DNA of 64,000 nucleotides from Oscillospiraceae bacterium (GCA_015068825.1 SVJU01000005.1:1-64000); one strand, 5' to 3'; numbered from the stretch's first letter, positions 1-10,601 are shown. Program-made: numbers and translations. Notes: generated by a model not told the origin, from the sequence alone.

Positions 1-160
1 TGTCATTTTTGTGAAGATGGTTTTTGGCATCTACTATTTTCTTTTTACTTCTATTTTTAAAGGAACCCCTTAAACTCGCTTAAACACTGGGGAAATCGGA
101 TGGCATCTAAATTGTGCGTCTATTATACCATAATTTTACATAAAAATCAATACAAATACC

Positions 161-1603
161 TTATTTTAATTCTTCTAAAACTTTTAACACAAGCTCATAT
201 ATTTCTTTAGTTGATGAAATTGATACCCTTTCCTTTGGTGTGTGAATATCATACATTTCAGGACCTATTGAAATACAGTCAAAATTTTTGATTTTTGATG
301 CAAATATTCCACATTCAAGCCCTGCATGAATTGCTTCAACCTTTATATCTTTATTGAATTTTTCTTTATAAAGATTTTGATAAAGATTTTGAAGAGATGA
401 ATTTTCTTTAAATTCCCATGCAGGATAGTGCCCAAAGCTTTCGCATTTTGCATTTATCTTTTTTGAAAGTGTAAAAAGCTTCTGCTCTAAAAATGCCATC
501 GCACTTTCTTTATTGCTTCTTAATGTAAAATGAGCTATAATTTTTTCATCTTCTGTTTTCAAAATACCAAGATTTAACGATGTTTCAACTAATCCTTCTA
601 TTTTGTCGCTCATACTTACAACACCATTTGGAGCAAGGAAAAGCAAAAACAAAAGATTTTCTTTTGTTTTGTCATCTAAAACATCAAATGTATTTTTACC
701 TTCTTTTGTTATATTAACTTTAAAATCAGGCTCAGAATTTATTATTTCACTTTTTATAATTTTTACATAATCATTAATTATATTTACAATTTTTTCTGCA
801 TCATTTGTCAAAAGATTAATTTTGCAGAAATCTGGAATTGCATTTCCCTTTTCACCGCCATCAATAGAGATGATATCAAAGTCACATTTTTCTTTTGCAA
901 AATTTAATATTCTTCCTGCAAGAAAGTTCGCATTCTGTCTGTGACTGTTTATTTCAACACCAGAATGTCCGCCTTTTAAACCTTCTATACTGATTGTGAT
1001 TTTTTCGTTAACAACACTTTTTCTTACAAAATCAAATGTCATAACAAAATCGCTTCCACCTGCGCAAGAAACTGTTAAAACCTTGTCGTCTTCTGAATCT
1101 ATGTTTATCATTTTTTTGCTTTTAAGCTTATCAAAAGACAATCCTTTTGCACCAAACATACCTGTTTCTTCATCTGTTGTAAAAACTGCTTCAATTGGCG
1201 GGTGTGAAATATCATTTCTTTCTAAAACCGACAAAATCATAGCTACTGCAATTCCGTTATCGGCACCAAGAGTTGTGCCTCTTGCCTTTATAAAATTTCC
1301 ATCAACATAAATATCAAGACCTTCTTTTTCAAAGTCGATATCTACACCTTCTTCTTTCTGGCACACCATATCAAGATGTCCCTGAAGTATTACTGGTTCG
1401 CTGTTTTCATAACCTTTTGTTCCGTCTTTAAAAATTATAATATTATTTGCAACATCACGAATATATTTTAAAGAATTCTTCTTTGCAAATTCTTCGCAAT
1501 AACTGCTTATTTTTTCCATATCACCAGAACCTCTTGGAATAGAGGTTATTTCTTCAAAATATTTAAACACACTTTCGGGTTTTAGCTGTGAAAGTTTTTG
1601 CAT
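161..1603 (-). CDS. pepD: beta-Ala-His dipeptidase (PepD family, M20)
   Basis: ORF with EITSIPRGSGDMEKIS, LQGHLDMVCQK, GTTLGADNGIAVAM, TTDEETGMFGA motifs typical of PepD. Confidence 0.93.
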   Translation of the reverse strand: MQKLSQLKPESVFKYFEEITSIPRGSGDMEKISSYCEEFAKKNSLKYIRDVANNIIIFKDGTKGYENSEPVILQGHLDMVCQKEEGVDIDFEKEGLDIYVDGNFIKARGTTLGADNGIAVAMILSVLERNDISHPPIEAVFTTDEETGMFGAKGLSFDKLKSKKMINIDSEDDKVLTVSCAGGSDFVMTFDFVRKSVVNEKITISIEGLKGGHSGVEINSHRQNANFLAGRILNFAKEKCDFDIISIDGGEKGNAIPDFCKINLLTNDAEKIVNIINDYVKIIKSEIINSEPDFKVNITKEGKNTFDVLDDKTKENLLFLLFLAPNGVVSMSDKIEGLVETSLNLGILKTEDEKIIAHFTLRSNKESAMAFLEQKLFTLSKKINAKCESFGHYPAWEFKENSSLQNLYQNLYKEKFNKDIKVEAIHAGLECGIFASKIKNFDCISIGPEMYDIHTPKERVSISSTKEIYELVLKVLEELK

Positions 1604-1680
1604 TTTTATTACCTCCGTTTTTTAAACACATACTATTATATTTTACCACGGTTTGCCTTAAAATACAAGTTAAATTAAAT

Positions 1681-1715
1681 TAAAAACACACAAGTATTCG
1701 TCTTGTGTGTTTTTA
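1681..1715. terminator. Intrinsic terminator between pepD and serpin gene
   Basis: Inverted repeat aaaacacacaag-tattcgt-cttgtgtgttttt. Confidence 0.6.
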
Positions 1716-1721
1716 TAATTT

Positions 1722-3869
1722 TTATTCTGCAATACAAAACTGTCCTACAAAGATTATTTCACCCTTTTTTTCTTCTACAATAGCGTATGTAAATGGTTTA
1801 TCAAAGAAAAGATTTATCGGTTTTTCTTCGATAACACTTGTTGCGCCCGCCATCATACCGGTAACTGCAGCTGCTTCTGTTCCTTTTTCATCAACCTTTA
1901 TGTATGTTTTGTGAATTGCATCGGTAAGAATAACATTATCGTCAAGCATTTTTGACAAATCGGCATTTTTGGTAAACGCAGTTTTAATACCCATATTTTT
2001 TAAAATATCAATAAGAGAGGTTGAAAACTCTTCTTCAAATTTAGGAAGCTTTAAATTAAGTCTTGAATATGGCGCATTAATAGCTTTATTTACAATTTCG
2101 GTTACATTTTCGATTTTTTCATCACCCATCATAATAACCATACTCATTTGTCTGCCATAATCTATTGTGTGGAATGTATCTTCGTAATTTGAATTCTGAT
2201 ATTCCAAAACTGTTGCTTTAACACCATTTTCATCAAAATATCTAAGATGTGAAATTTTATTCATAAAATCAAGTTCAATTTTTCTGTTTTTAATATCGGT
2301 AAAAATACCTTTTTGTGTTGCCAAATCACTAAAAGTATTAATCCATTGTGCTTTAAAATATACCGCATTTGTCAAAAGAGCAGTAAAGTCAGCATTTGCT
2401 ATAAGAGAATTTATTTTATTGTTGGTTTTTTCGCTCACCCAGTTATTTACATCAGATACTGCATTTTTGTTATTTACTTCTTTTGCGTCTGCCATATAGT
2501 ATTCTTTAAGCACATTTAAATAATTCTGTTTGAAAGTTGAATGTGCATTATCAGTATTAAGCCATATTGAATTTGCAATATCAAGATTATATCCTGAACC
2601 TGAGCTTAGTCTTTCAATAAGCTGTTTATTTGCCTTATTAAAGCTTTCAATTTCTGTAATACCAAGAGTATTTAATATTTCCTGTTTTGTTTCCCCGTCT
2701 GCTCCATTTAGCAATAGTCCCAGTGCATATTTTATACTAAGTGGCGAAAACATATAGTTTGTATACTTTGGCATATTTAAGTTTAAAGCATCAACAAAGT
2801 CATCTGCCATTTTGGTATAAAAATCCACACCGTTATCGCACGCATATCCCATAAAATCAGCAAATGTGTTTGAAGTAATATAAACTATTCCTTCGTAAAT
2901 AATTGCATCAATGGTTTGTCTTGATTCAGAAAAACGGTACTGATGAAGCCCTGTTTTATTATAAAATTCTTCACCATTTACAACAAGCTTTATAGGAAAT
3001 GTCCAACTTTCAGAATTTTTTAAAAAATCATTGTCAATTTCATACATAGTTTCATATAAAGGTTCTTGTTTTTCTATTAACGGAAGCTGTTTTGTTTTAT
3101 CGTAATTTACAGTTAAAACCTTTTGTGAATTATTCCATTCATACTCTGCACCAATCGCATCAAGTGTTTTTACAAGCGGTACAAATCTTGTATTACCCCA
3201 GCCTGTTAGAAAAATTTTAGCATCAGGCACATCAAGCGACATATTTTCAATATTAAACGAACCATTTGCCACCGAAGTCATCATTCCGAATGAAAAATGC
3301 TCTTTTTTAAGAGTACCCGATTCGGTTGATGAAACCAATCCCAAATCTGAGTCGGTAGAATATGTAGTTTCGGTAAATTCAACTTTTATTTCTCTTTCTT
3401 CTTCATTCCAGATAACATCATAACCGTGATTTTTCATTTCTTCTGCCACAATAACAGTTCTTCCGCCTATATTATAGCTTTCTATTTCCTTACCATTAAG
3501 ATAAGTTTTTATATCGGTTGTGTAATATGATCCGATTACATCGCCAGGTTTTGCATTTTCTTGTTTGTCAACTGTATCTCCTGCAGCTGCCTGAAGCGAA
3601 ACAAAGTCAGAACCCTTATCTGTTATATCAAGTTTTCTTAAATCTTCATACCAATACACATCAAAGCCATAGTGCCAATTTAAAATTTCTGCATCAATAA
3701 CTGTTTTTCCACCTATATTATACGAAGTTACAGGTGCGCCTTTTACATATGCAATTATATCAGTTGCATAATAATTACCTGCAATTTCGCCAATTGCAAA
3801 GGACGAAAAAGAATTTAAAAAAATCAAAAATAACAATACCACACAAACAAACGATTTTATTTTTTTCAT
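1722..3869 (-). CDS. Secreted serpin with N-terminal tandem stalk-like repeats
   Basis: Signal peptide; two copies of a G-x-I-x-G-x-Y-x-T-D-I...SYNIGG[KR]T unit; C-terminal serpin domain with hinge KVDEKGTEAAAVTG and FxFDKPFTYAI. Confidence 0.9.
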   Translation of the reverse strand: MKKIKSFVCVVLLFLIFLNSFSSFAIGEIAGNYYATDIIAYVKGAPVTSYNIGGKTVIDAEILNWHYGFDVYWYEDLRKLDITDKGSDFVSLQAAAGDTVDKQENAKPGDVIGSYYTTDIKTYLNGKEIESYNIGGRTVIVAEEMKNHGYDVIWNEEEREIKVEFTETTYSTDSDLGLVSSTESGTLKKEHFSFGMMTSVANGSFNIENMSLDVPDAKIFLTGWGNTRFVPLVKTLDAIGAEYEWNNSQKVLTVNYDKTKQLPLIEKQEPLYETMYEIDNDFLKNSESWTFPIKLVVNGEEFYNKTGLHQYRFSESRQTIDAIIYEGIVYITSNTFADFMGYACDNGVDFYTKMADDFVDALNLNMPKYTNYMFSPLSIKYALGLLLNGADGETKQEILNTLGITEIESFNKANKQLIERLSSGSGYNLDIANSIWLNTDNAHSTFKQNYLNVLKEYYMADAKEVNNKNAVSDVNNWVSEKTNNKINSLIANADFTALLTNAVYFKAQWINTFSDLATQKGIFTDIKNRKIELDFMNKISHLRYFDENGVKATVLEYQNSNYEDTFHTIDYGRQMSMVIMMGDEKIENVTEIVNKAINAPYSRLNLKLPKFEEEFSTSLIDILKNMGIKTAFTKNADLSKMLDDNVILTDAIHKTYIKVDEKGTEAAAVTGMMAGATSVIEEKPINLFFDKPFTYAIVEEKKGEIIFVGQFCIAE

Positions 3870-3919
3870 TATAAAGCCTCCTTTAGTAATACTTTTATAA
3901 AATTAGACTCATACAAAAC

Positions 3920-3952
3920 AAAAAAGTTCCGTATTACAGAACTTTTTATGAT
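3920..3952 (-). terminator. Intrinsic terminator
   Basis: aaaaaagttc-cgtattaca-gaacttttta hairpin after the EamA gene. Confidence 0.55.
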
Positions 3953-3953
3953 T

Positions 3954-4793
3954 TTATTTTTTTGTATCAGCTTTTATACACCATATTGTTATTGTAACAA
4001 TTATAATCACGCCACCAACAAATGCCATAATACCAGGGATTTCATTATAAAAAACGGCAACCCACACAGGATTTAAAAGTGGTTCTATTACTGATAAAAG
4101 TGATGATGCAACTGGTGAAATATATCTTGATGCATAACAAAGCAGTATGTAAGGAATACCAAGCTGAACTACACCAAGAAGTACAAAAAGCCACATTGCG
4201 TCAGCATTTATTGTATTTTTGGTGAAAAACATAACCGGTATTCCAATTGATGCTGTTATTATATGCGCCAAAAGTGTTCCTGTCATTTTTTCGTTCATAT
4301 CTATATTTGACGCACACACAAACATTACACCAAGAAAAAATCCTGCTGCAATTGCTATTATATTTCCTAAAAGATGCCCTGTATCAAGCTCATCAAAAAA
4401 GAAAAGCGCAATTCCCAAAAGAGTTATAACAGTTGCAATAACATCTATCTTTTTTAGTTTTTGTTTTAGAAAAACAGATGAAACAATAAGCACAAACACA
4501 GGCGCTGTAAACTGAAGCACAATTGCATTTGCCGCTGTTGTAAGCTTGTTTGCTGAAACAAACAGCAAAAACACAAGTGACATACAACATGCCATTATAA
4601 CTGCTTTTTTATTAATAACGAACTTAATTTTTGCTATAATCATAAACAAAAAAACAGTAAATGCCGAAAAAAGGCTTCGAAAGCCCGATATTACAAACGG
4701 ATTCGCATCAATAAGCTTTATAATTATTCCTGCAATACTCCACAAAAAAGAACAGATTATCATTTGAAGCATAGCACTTTTTTCTTTTGTCAT
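3954..4793 (-). CDS. EamA/DMT family transporter
   Basis: Ten hydrophobic segments in two repeats, EamA-like pattern (SFLWSIAGIIIKLI...PLLNPVWVAVFYNEIPG). Confidence 0.85.
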   Translation of the reverse strand: MTKEKSAMLQMIICSFLWSIAGIIIKLIDANPFVISGFRSLFSAFTVFLFMIIAKIKFVINKKAVIMACCMSLVFLLFVSANKLTTAANAIVLQFTAPVFVLIVSSVFLKQKLKKIDVIATVITLLGIALFFFDELDTGHLLGNIIAIAAGFFLGVMFVCASNIDMNEKMTGTLLAHIITASIGIPVMFFTKNTINADAMWLFVLLGVVQLGIPYILLCYASRYISPVASSLLSVIEPLLNPVWVAVFYNEIPGIMAFVGGVIIIVTITIWCIKADTKK

Positions 4794-4812
4794 ATTAATA
4801 AAACTCCCTTTG

Positions 4813-6069
4813 TTATCTTATCTGTCCATCGCCCGAAATAATATATTTATAACTTGTTAATTCTTTAAGTCCCATTGGTCCTCTTGCGTGCATTTTTTGA
4901 GTACTTATACCTATTTCTGCACCAAAGCCAAATTCACCGCCATCGGTAAAACGGGTAGAAGCATTTACATAAACCGCCGCTGCATCTACCTCATTTAAAA
5001 ATCTTTGAGCATTATCTTTGTTTTTTGTTATTATTGCTTCTGAATGTTTTGTGCCGTACTTATCAATATGATCTATTGCTTCGTCCAAATCATCCACAAT
5101 TTTAACAGCAAGAATATAATCTAAAAATTCATATTTATAATCATCTTCCGTTGCTTTCTTTGCATTTTCGAATATTTTAAGTGTATTTTCGCAGCCTCTT
5201 ATTTCAACATTTTTTTCATCAAGAGCTTTTTTTAGTTTTTCAAAAAACTTATTATCAATGTTTTTATTTACAAGAAGTGTTTCAAGTGCATTGCATACCG
5301 AAGGTCTTGATGTTTTTGCGTTGATTATAATATCAACTGCCATATCAATATTACATTCTTTATCTACATATAAGTGGCAGTTTCCTACTCCTGTCTGAAT
5401 AACAGGAACAGTTGCATTTTTAACGACCGAATTTATAAGTGATGCTCCGCCTCTTGGAATTAAAACATCAATATATTCGTTTGCCTTCATCATTTTAGTT
5501 GCACTCTCTCTTGAAGTATCTTCAACAATACATATTGTGCCTTCTAAAAATCCCAAAGGTGCGATTGCATTTTGCATAATTTTTGCAATTTCAAGATTAG
5601 AATTAATTGCATCGCTGCCACCTCTTAAAATTACCGCATTAGATGATTTTAAACAAAGTGCAGCAGTATCGCAAGTTACATTAGGGCGCGCCTCATAAAT
5701 TACACCTACTACTCCTAAAGGCACTCTTATTTTGTTTATTTCAAGACCGTTAGGACGAATAATTTTTTCGTAAATTTCGCCAATTGGGTCATCTAATTTT
5801 GCAATATCTTTAATGTCATCTGCAATTTTTTCAATTCTTTCTTTGGTAAGTGTAAGACGGTCCAGCATTGCATTTGATGTATTATTTTTTATTGCGTTTT
5901 CTATATCAATTTTGTTTTTTTCTATAATGGCATCCGCATTATTACAAAGTGCATCTGCCATCAAAAAAAGTGCTTTATTTTTAAGATTTGTGTCTGCCAA
6001 TGCTAAAAACTTTGCAGCTTTTTTTGCTTTTATTCCAAGTGCCTTAATACTCAACGAAAAAACCTCCAT
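4813..6069 (-). CDS. proA: Glutamate-5-semialdehyde dehydrogenase
   Basis: VPLGVVGVIYEARPNVTCDTAALCLKSSNAVILRGGSDA; adjacent to proB. Confidence 0.96.
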   Translation of the reverse strand: MEVFSLSIKALGIKAKKAAKFLALADTNLKNKALFLMADALCNNADAIIEKNKIDIENAIKNNTSNAMLDRLTLTKERIEKIADDIKDIAKLDDPIGEIYEKIIRPNGLEINKIRVPLGVVGVIYEARPNVTCDTAALCLKSSNAVILRGGSDAINSNLEIAKIMQNAIAPLGFLEGTICIVEDTSRESATKMMKANEYIDVLIPRGGASLINSVVKNATVPVIQTGVGNCHLYVDKECNIDMAVDIIINAKTSRPSVCNALETLLVNKNIDNKFFEKLKKALDEKNVEIRGCENTLKIFENAKKATEDDYKYEFLDYILAVKIVDDLDEAIDHIDKYGTKHSEAIITKNKDNAQRFLNEVDAAAVYVNASTRFTDGGEFGFGAEIGISTQKMHARGPMGLKELTSYKYIISGDGQIR

Positions 6070-6071
6070 AA

Positions 6072-6860
6072 TTATTTATTTGCAACAAATGTTGTACCAA
6101 TTTTTTCACCATCAAATATTTTATACAAAATATACGGGTCTTTTCCATTTGCAATAATCATATCACATCCTGCCTTTGTTGCAATTTTTGCGGCGGTTAT
6201 TTTTGTTATCATACCACCTGTTCCTCTGTTAGAGGTTGCAACTCCTGCACACGCTTCAATATTTTCATCAATTTTTTCGACTGTACCAATAATTTTTGCA
6301 TCAAAATATTTTTTTGGGTCTTTGTTGTAAAGACCGTCAATGTCGGATAAAATTATAAGAAGGTCTGCTCCTGTAAGAGCAGATACATAAGCAGATAAAG
6401 TATCGTTGTCGCCAAATTCAAGCTGCTCTGTTGAAATTGTATCGTTTTCATTTACAATTGGAAGAGCAGAAAGCTCAAACAGGTTCTCAAATGTATTTTT
6501 AGCATTTTCATATCGGATTTTATCATCTATAACATCTTTTGTTAAAAGAATCTGTGCTATTGTATGACCGTAGTGAGAAAAAAGCTCATCATAAAAATTC
6601 ATAAGCTCACACTGACCAATTGCTGCAAGTGCCTGTTTTTTTGCAAGCTCATCAGGTTTCTTTGAATAACCGGCTTTTCCCATTCCAACGCCAACTGCAC
6701 CGCTTGTTACAAGAACAATTTCTTTTCCGCTGTTTTTTAAATCTGACAAAACTTTTACAAGCTTTTCAATTGTGCGTATATTAAGACTTCCCGATTCATA
6801 AGTAAGTGTTGATGTGCCAACCTTAACAACCACTCTTTTTGCTTTATTAAAAAAATCCAT
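6072..6860 (-). CDS. proB: Glutamate 5-kinase
   Basis: VVKVGTSTLT...LVTSGAVGVGMG...NENDTISTEQLEFGDNDTLSA. Confidence 0.96.
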   Translation of the reverse strand: MDFFNKAKRVVVKVGTSTLTYESGSLNIRTIEKLVKVLSDLKNSGKEIVLVTSGAVGVGMGKAGYSKKPDELAKKQALAAIGQCELMNFYDELFSHYGHTIAQILLTKDVIDDKIRYENAKNTFENLFELSALPIVNENDTISTEQLEFGDNDTLSAYVSALTGADLLIILSDIDGLYNKDPKKYFDAKIIGTVEKIDENIEACAGVATSNRGTGGMITKITAAKIATKAGCDMIIANGKDPYILYKIFDGEKIGTTFVANK

Positions 6861-6891
6861 GCACTAAACCTTCTTCCGTAGATAAAAATTA

Positions 6892-6932
6892 AAAGGTTTT
6901 AAAGGGTACATAAAACCCTTTAAAACCCTTAT
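6892..6932 (-). terminator. Intrinsic terminator downstream of the 6953-7393 gene
   Basis: Long inverted repeat aaaggttttaaaggg / ccctttaaaaccctt. Confidence 0.55.
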
Positions 6933-6952
6933 TAGTGTAAAATTTAAAGTTA

Positions 6953-7393
6953 TTATTTTCTTAAATCTGTTCTTGACTGCTTAATAGAATCACTCATCGC
7001 TTTAAGTGAATTGTCAAGCTGTGCAAGCATACTATCAGAATATTCCAAGGTACCGATTCTGATATCTCTTGCATTTTTCTGAGCTTTTGCAATAATTTCG
7101 TCAGCCTGCTCTGTTGCACGCTTTGTAATTTCGTGTTCATCAACCATAGAAATTATTTTCTGTTCTGCATTTTTAATAATTAAATCTGCCTGTTTTTGTG
7201 CATCAGCCAAAATTCTTGTTCTGTCTTCTGCAATCTGTTTTGCCATTCTTACTTCATCAGGAAGCTGAAGGCTGATATCCCCTATTAAATTCATAAGTTC
7301 TTCTTTGTTAACGAATGCTTTTTTTATAAAAGGGATTTCCAAACTTGAGTCAATTTTTTCTTCCAATTCGCTGATTAGTTCTAAAATATCCAT
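6953..7393 (-). CDS. Coiled-coil protein resembling ATP synthase subunit B/DivIVA, downstream of coaD
   Basis: AEDRTRILADAQKQADLIIKNAEQK coiled-coil pattern; same-strand context with coaD. Confidence 0.6.
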   Translation of the reverse strand: MDILELISELEEKIDSSLEIPFIKKAFVNKEELMNLIGDISLQLPDEVRMAKQIAEDRTRILADAQKQADLIIKNAEQKIISMVDEHEITKRATEQADEIIAKAQKNARDIRIGTLEYSDSMLAQLDNSLKAMSDSIKQSRTDLRK

Positions 7394-7408
7394 TTTATCC
7401 TCCTCATA

Positions 7409-7903
7409 TTACGCTTTATAAGCTCTGTTTATAATATCATCTACAATTCTTTCATCAACAAGTCCGTCAAGAGAGCCGTTATATTTTGCTACCTCTTTAA
7501 CAATGCTTGAACTTAAATAGGAATATTTCGCACTTGTCATAAGAAACATTGTTTCAATATTTCGGTTTAATTTATGATTCATAAGTGCCATCTGAAATTC
7601 GTATTCAAAATCAGAAATTGCACGAAGTCCTTTGATTATTACATTAGCATTTATTTTTTCCATATAGTCTACCAAAAGACCGGAAAAAGTATCGATATAT
7701 ACATTGTCAAACTCGCCTGTTATCCTTTTAATAAGCTCAATTCTTTCTTCAATGGTGAACATTGGATTTTTTGCACTGTTGTGTAAAACCGCAACATAAA
7801 CCCTATCGAAAATTTTTGATGCTCTTTTTATTATATCGGTATGACCTTTTGTTATAGGGTCAAAACTACCGGGATAAACAGCTATGTTGTTTTTTTTCTC
7901 CAT
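7409..7903 (-). CDS. coaD: Pantetheine-phosphate adenylyltransferase
   Basis: [41 protein letters not shown]. Confidence 0.97.
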   Translation of the reverse strand: MEKKNNIAVYPGSFDPITKGHTDIIKRASKIFDRVYVAVLHNSAKNPMFTIEERIELIKRITGEFDNVYIDTFSGLLVDYMEKINANVIIKGLRAISDFEYEFQMALMNHKLNRNIETMFLMTSAKYSYLSSSIVKEVAKYNGSLDGLVDERIVDDIINRAYKA

Positions 7904-7906
7904 AAT

Positions 7907-8450
7907 TTAAGCCTCTTTTTCAAGCTGCAGAATAAAAAGCTTTACCCTGCCGTATTTTCTTTCTTTTAAAAGAGTATATCCGTCGTATAAAATATTAGTT
8001 CCGTCATCTGCCTCAACTGCAACAATTGCATCATCATTAAGATGCCCTTCTTTTAGTTTTGAAAGTATTTCATCTAAAAGACCCATTTTATATGGCGGAT
8101 CTAAAAAAACAAGGTCAAATTTTTCTTTGGAAGTGGCTAAAAAGCTCTCAAAGCTTATGTTTTTTACAATGCTTTTTTCTTCCATTCGCGCTTTTTTCAC
8201 ATTATCCAGAATAACCTTTACACATTTTGGATTTTTATCTGTAAAAGTGCACTTTAAAGCACCTCTGCTTATAGCCTCTATTCCAAGTGCACCACTACCT
8301 GCAAACAAGTCAAGCACATTTGCATCGTTTAAATATGGCATAAGCATAGAAAACAACGGTTCTTTAACCCTGTCTAATGTTGGTCTGGTTTCCATACCGT
8401 CAATACTTGAAAGTTTTAAACCCCGAGCCAAGCCAGATATAACTCTCAAC
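7907..8450 (-). CDS. rsmD: 16S rRNA (guanine(966)-N2)-methyltransferase RsmD; probable TTG start
   Basis: LRVISGLARGLKL...TRPTLDRVKEPLFSML...DLFAGSGALGIEAISRGA...DPPYKMGLLD; minus-strand GGGAGG RBS precedes TTG at 8450 (ORF track begins at 8518). Confidence 0.9.
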
Positions 8451-8556
8451 GACTGCAACCTCCCGACCAAAATCAACTTATACATCAATATTATATATTT
8501 TTTGTCGTCTGATGTCAAGTATTTGCGCCTTTTTTGTTAAAAAAGTATTACATTTT

Positions 8557-9105
8557 TTAGAATTTAACCGCTCTTTTAACAGTAGGAACAATAATCCATG
8601 CAATAATACCACCTAAAAATGCGGTGAAAAGCTGGGTTATTCCAAAAGTGGCACCATAAGCTTTCATAGCCGCCTCCCCTACATTCAAAAACGGTAGAAG
8701 AAATTTTACAACGCCAAAATATAATGCCGCAAATTTTAAAATTGCTCCATAAGCAATTGCCATAGGATACGAAACCGAATTTCGTTTTATCCATCTGAAA
8801 ATTATATAATATGTTAATACCAGAACACTGTTTCCAACTGCAATAGCCGCAACAAGTTCAATAAGTTTTGGCCCTATCCCAAGCATTGATGCCAAGAAAG
8901 GCGACACAATTGCAACAACAAGTCCAGCCTCAACATTTACAACAAGACAAGCTGAAATAAGAATAAAATTAACAAGTGCTCCTGTTACAAGCTGACCTAA
9001 AGGTTTTGAAAAAAACTGCGCAACAATAAGCATTGATAAAAGTGCCGCAGTATATGTTATAAATTTAACTCCCTTATTCATAAAAAAGCTCCTTTTTGAT
9101 ATCAT
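8557..9105 (-). CDS. Putative ECF transporter S-component-like membrane protein
   Basis: Hydrophobic small integral membrane protein with ECF-S-like pattern. Confidence 0.55.
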   Translation of the reverse strand: MISKRSFFMNKGVKFITYTAALLSMLIVAQFFSKPLGQLVTGALVNFILISACLVVNVEAGLVVAIVSPFLASMLGIGPKLIELVAAIAVGNSVLVLTYYIIFRWIKRNSVSYPMAIAYGAILKFAALYFGVVKFLLPFLNVGEAAMKAYGATFGITQLFTAFLGGIIAWIIVPTVKRAVKF

Positions 9106-9156
9106 TTAACTATATAATTTTACTTTTATTTATTCAATTTGTCAATATTTTATAGA

Positions 9157-10485
9157 TTAATACCTGTATTTTTTCTTTTTTGCCATAATAAATATAACCG
9201 TTATAATAAACGCCATTACTTCTGCAACAACAATAGATACCCATATTCCCCCAAGTTTTAATATGATCGGTAAAATTATAACTGCTGCAGCCTGAAAAAC
9301 CAAAGTTCTTAAAAAAGATATAACAGCCGATGTAAGTCCATCGTTAAGTGCGGTAAAAAATCCCGAACCAAAAATTGCAAGTCCTGCAAACAAAAAAGAA
9401 AAAGAAAAAATATAAAAAGCATTAACAGTCATACTCATTAAATCTTTATCGTATCCAACAAAAATATAGGATAAAGGATATGCAAAAATTTGCGAAAGTA
9501 TGAACATTAAAAGCGAAAATACACTTATAATCACAAGACTCTTTTTTAAAAGACTTTTTAACTCATCATGATTTTGTGCGCCGTAATGATAGCTTATAAC
9601 AGGTGCTGTTCCAACAGAATAGCCTATGAATGCGGCAAGAAAAATCATATTTACATACATTAATACACCATAAGATGCAATGCCATTTTCACCCGCATAT
9701 TTTAAAAGCTGAATATTGTAAAGCATGCCTACAATTGACATCGAAATATTACTCATAAGTTCTGACGAACCATTTGTACAAGCTTTTATCATCGCTTTTG
9801 AATCGTAGCTTGTTTTGGTAAGATGCAAAAGACTTGTGTTAGGTCTTAAAAAATATATAACCGGAACTACACCGCCCACAAACTGACTTACCGCCGTTGC
9901 AAGTGCTGCACCCAAAAGTCCCCATTTAAAAACCGCAACAAAAAGAGCATCCAGAACCATATTTGAAACTCCCGACGCTACTGTAACATAAAGTCCAAGC
10001 TGAGGTTTTTGTGCTGCAACAAAAAAACTTTGAAACTCAAACTGAAGCATATAAAACGGAAGTGCGGCAAGTATTACTCTTGAATACAAAACACTGTCTT
10101 TAAGCATATTTTCTCTTGCACCAAGAAGATGGGCAATTTGTGGTATAAATATGATGCTTACAACAGAAATTACAACGCCAAGTATAAAGCTTGAATAAAC
10201 AAACATAGAAAAAAGCCTGTTTGCCTTATCTTTTTTTCCCTCCCCCATAGTTTTTGCAATAAGCGCGCTTCCACCCGTGCCAAACATAAATCCAAAGGAA
10301 CCTAATATCATAAGAACGGGCATTATAAAATTAACTGCGGCAAATGGTGTTTTACCAACTATGTTTGATACAAAAAAGCCATCAACAACGCCGTAAATTG
10401 ATGTGAATATAATCATAACTATTGACGGAAATGTAAATTTTAACAGTTTTGCATAATTAAAATGTTCTGATAATTGTATTTTCAT
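9157..10485 (-). CDS. MATE family efflux transporter
   Basis: FPSIVMIIFTSIYGVVDGFFVSNIVG, GTGGSALIAKTMGEGKKDKA, 12 TM segments. Confidence 0.92.
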   Translation of the reverse strand: MKIQLSEHFNYAKLLKFTFPSIVMIIFTSIYGVVDGFFVSNIVGKTPFAAVNFIMPVLMILGSFGFMFGTGGSALIAKTMGEGKKDKANRLFSMFVYSSFILGVVISVVSIIFIPQIAHLLGARENMLKDSVLYSRVILAALPFYMLQFEFQSFFVAAQKPQLGLYVTVASGVSNMVLDALFVAVFKWGLLGAALATAVSQFVGGVVPVIYFLRPNTSLLHLTKTSYDSKAMIKACTNGSSELMSNISMSIVGMLYNIQLLKYAGENGIASYGVLMYVNMIFLAAFIGYSVGTAPVISYHYGAQNHDELKSLLKKSLVIISVFSLLMFILSQIFAYPLSYIFVGYDKDLMSMTVNAFYIFSFSFLFAGLAIFGSGFFTALNDGLTSAVISFLRTLVFQAAAVIILPIILKLGGIWVSIVVAEVMAFIITVIFIMAKKKKYRY

Positions 10486-10504
10486 AATTTTTTACTCCCA
10501 ATCA

Positions 10505-10600
10505 TAAAAAAAGCCGGATAAGAAAACGGATATTTCAATCCGTAGCCTTATCCAGCTTGGCATTTCTTTTGAATGCTTTGCCCTCCGAGCCAGCACAAAT
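10505..10600 (-). ncRNA. Attenuating leader upstream of MATE gene; candidate guanidine-IV (mepA-type) riboswitch
   Basis: Minus strand GUGCUGGCUCGGAGGGCAAAGCAUUCAAAAGAAAUGCCAAGCUGGAUAAGGCUACGG, then a terminator hairpin and U-tract just before the MATE RBS; class assignment from context and memory of the mepA motif, not alignment. Confidence 0.55.
10512..10557 (-). terminator. Terminator hairpin of MATE leader
   Basis: Minus strand AGCUGGAUAAG...CUUAUCCGGCU followed by UUUUUUU; inner CGGAU/AUCCG. Confidence 0.8.
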
Positions 10601-10601
10601 T

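Noticed and set aside
996-1310. Plus-strand ORF (104 aa) and the many similar antisense ORFs (e.g. 1705-1914, 4219-4515, 13953-14261, 37308-37772, 56112-56597)
   Set aside because: Antisense to strongly supported genes, with low-complexity Ser/Phe/Ile-rich translations.
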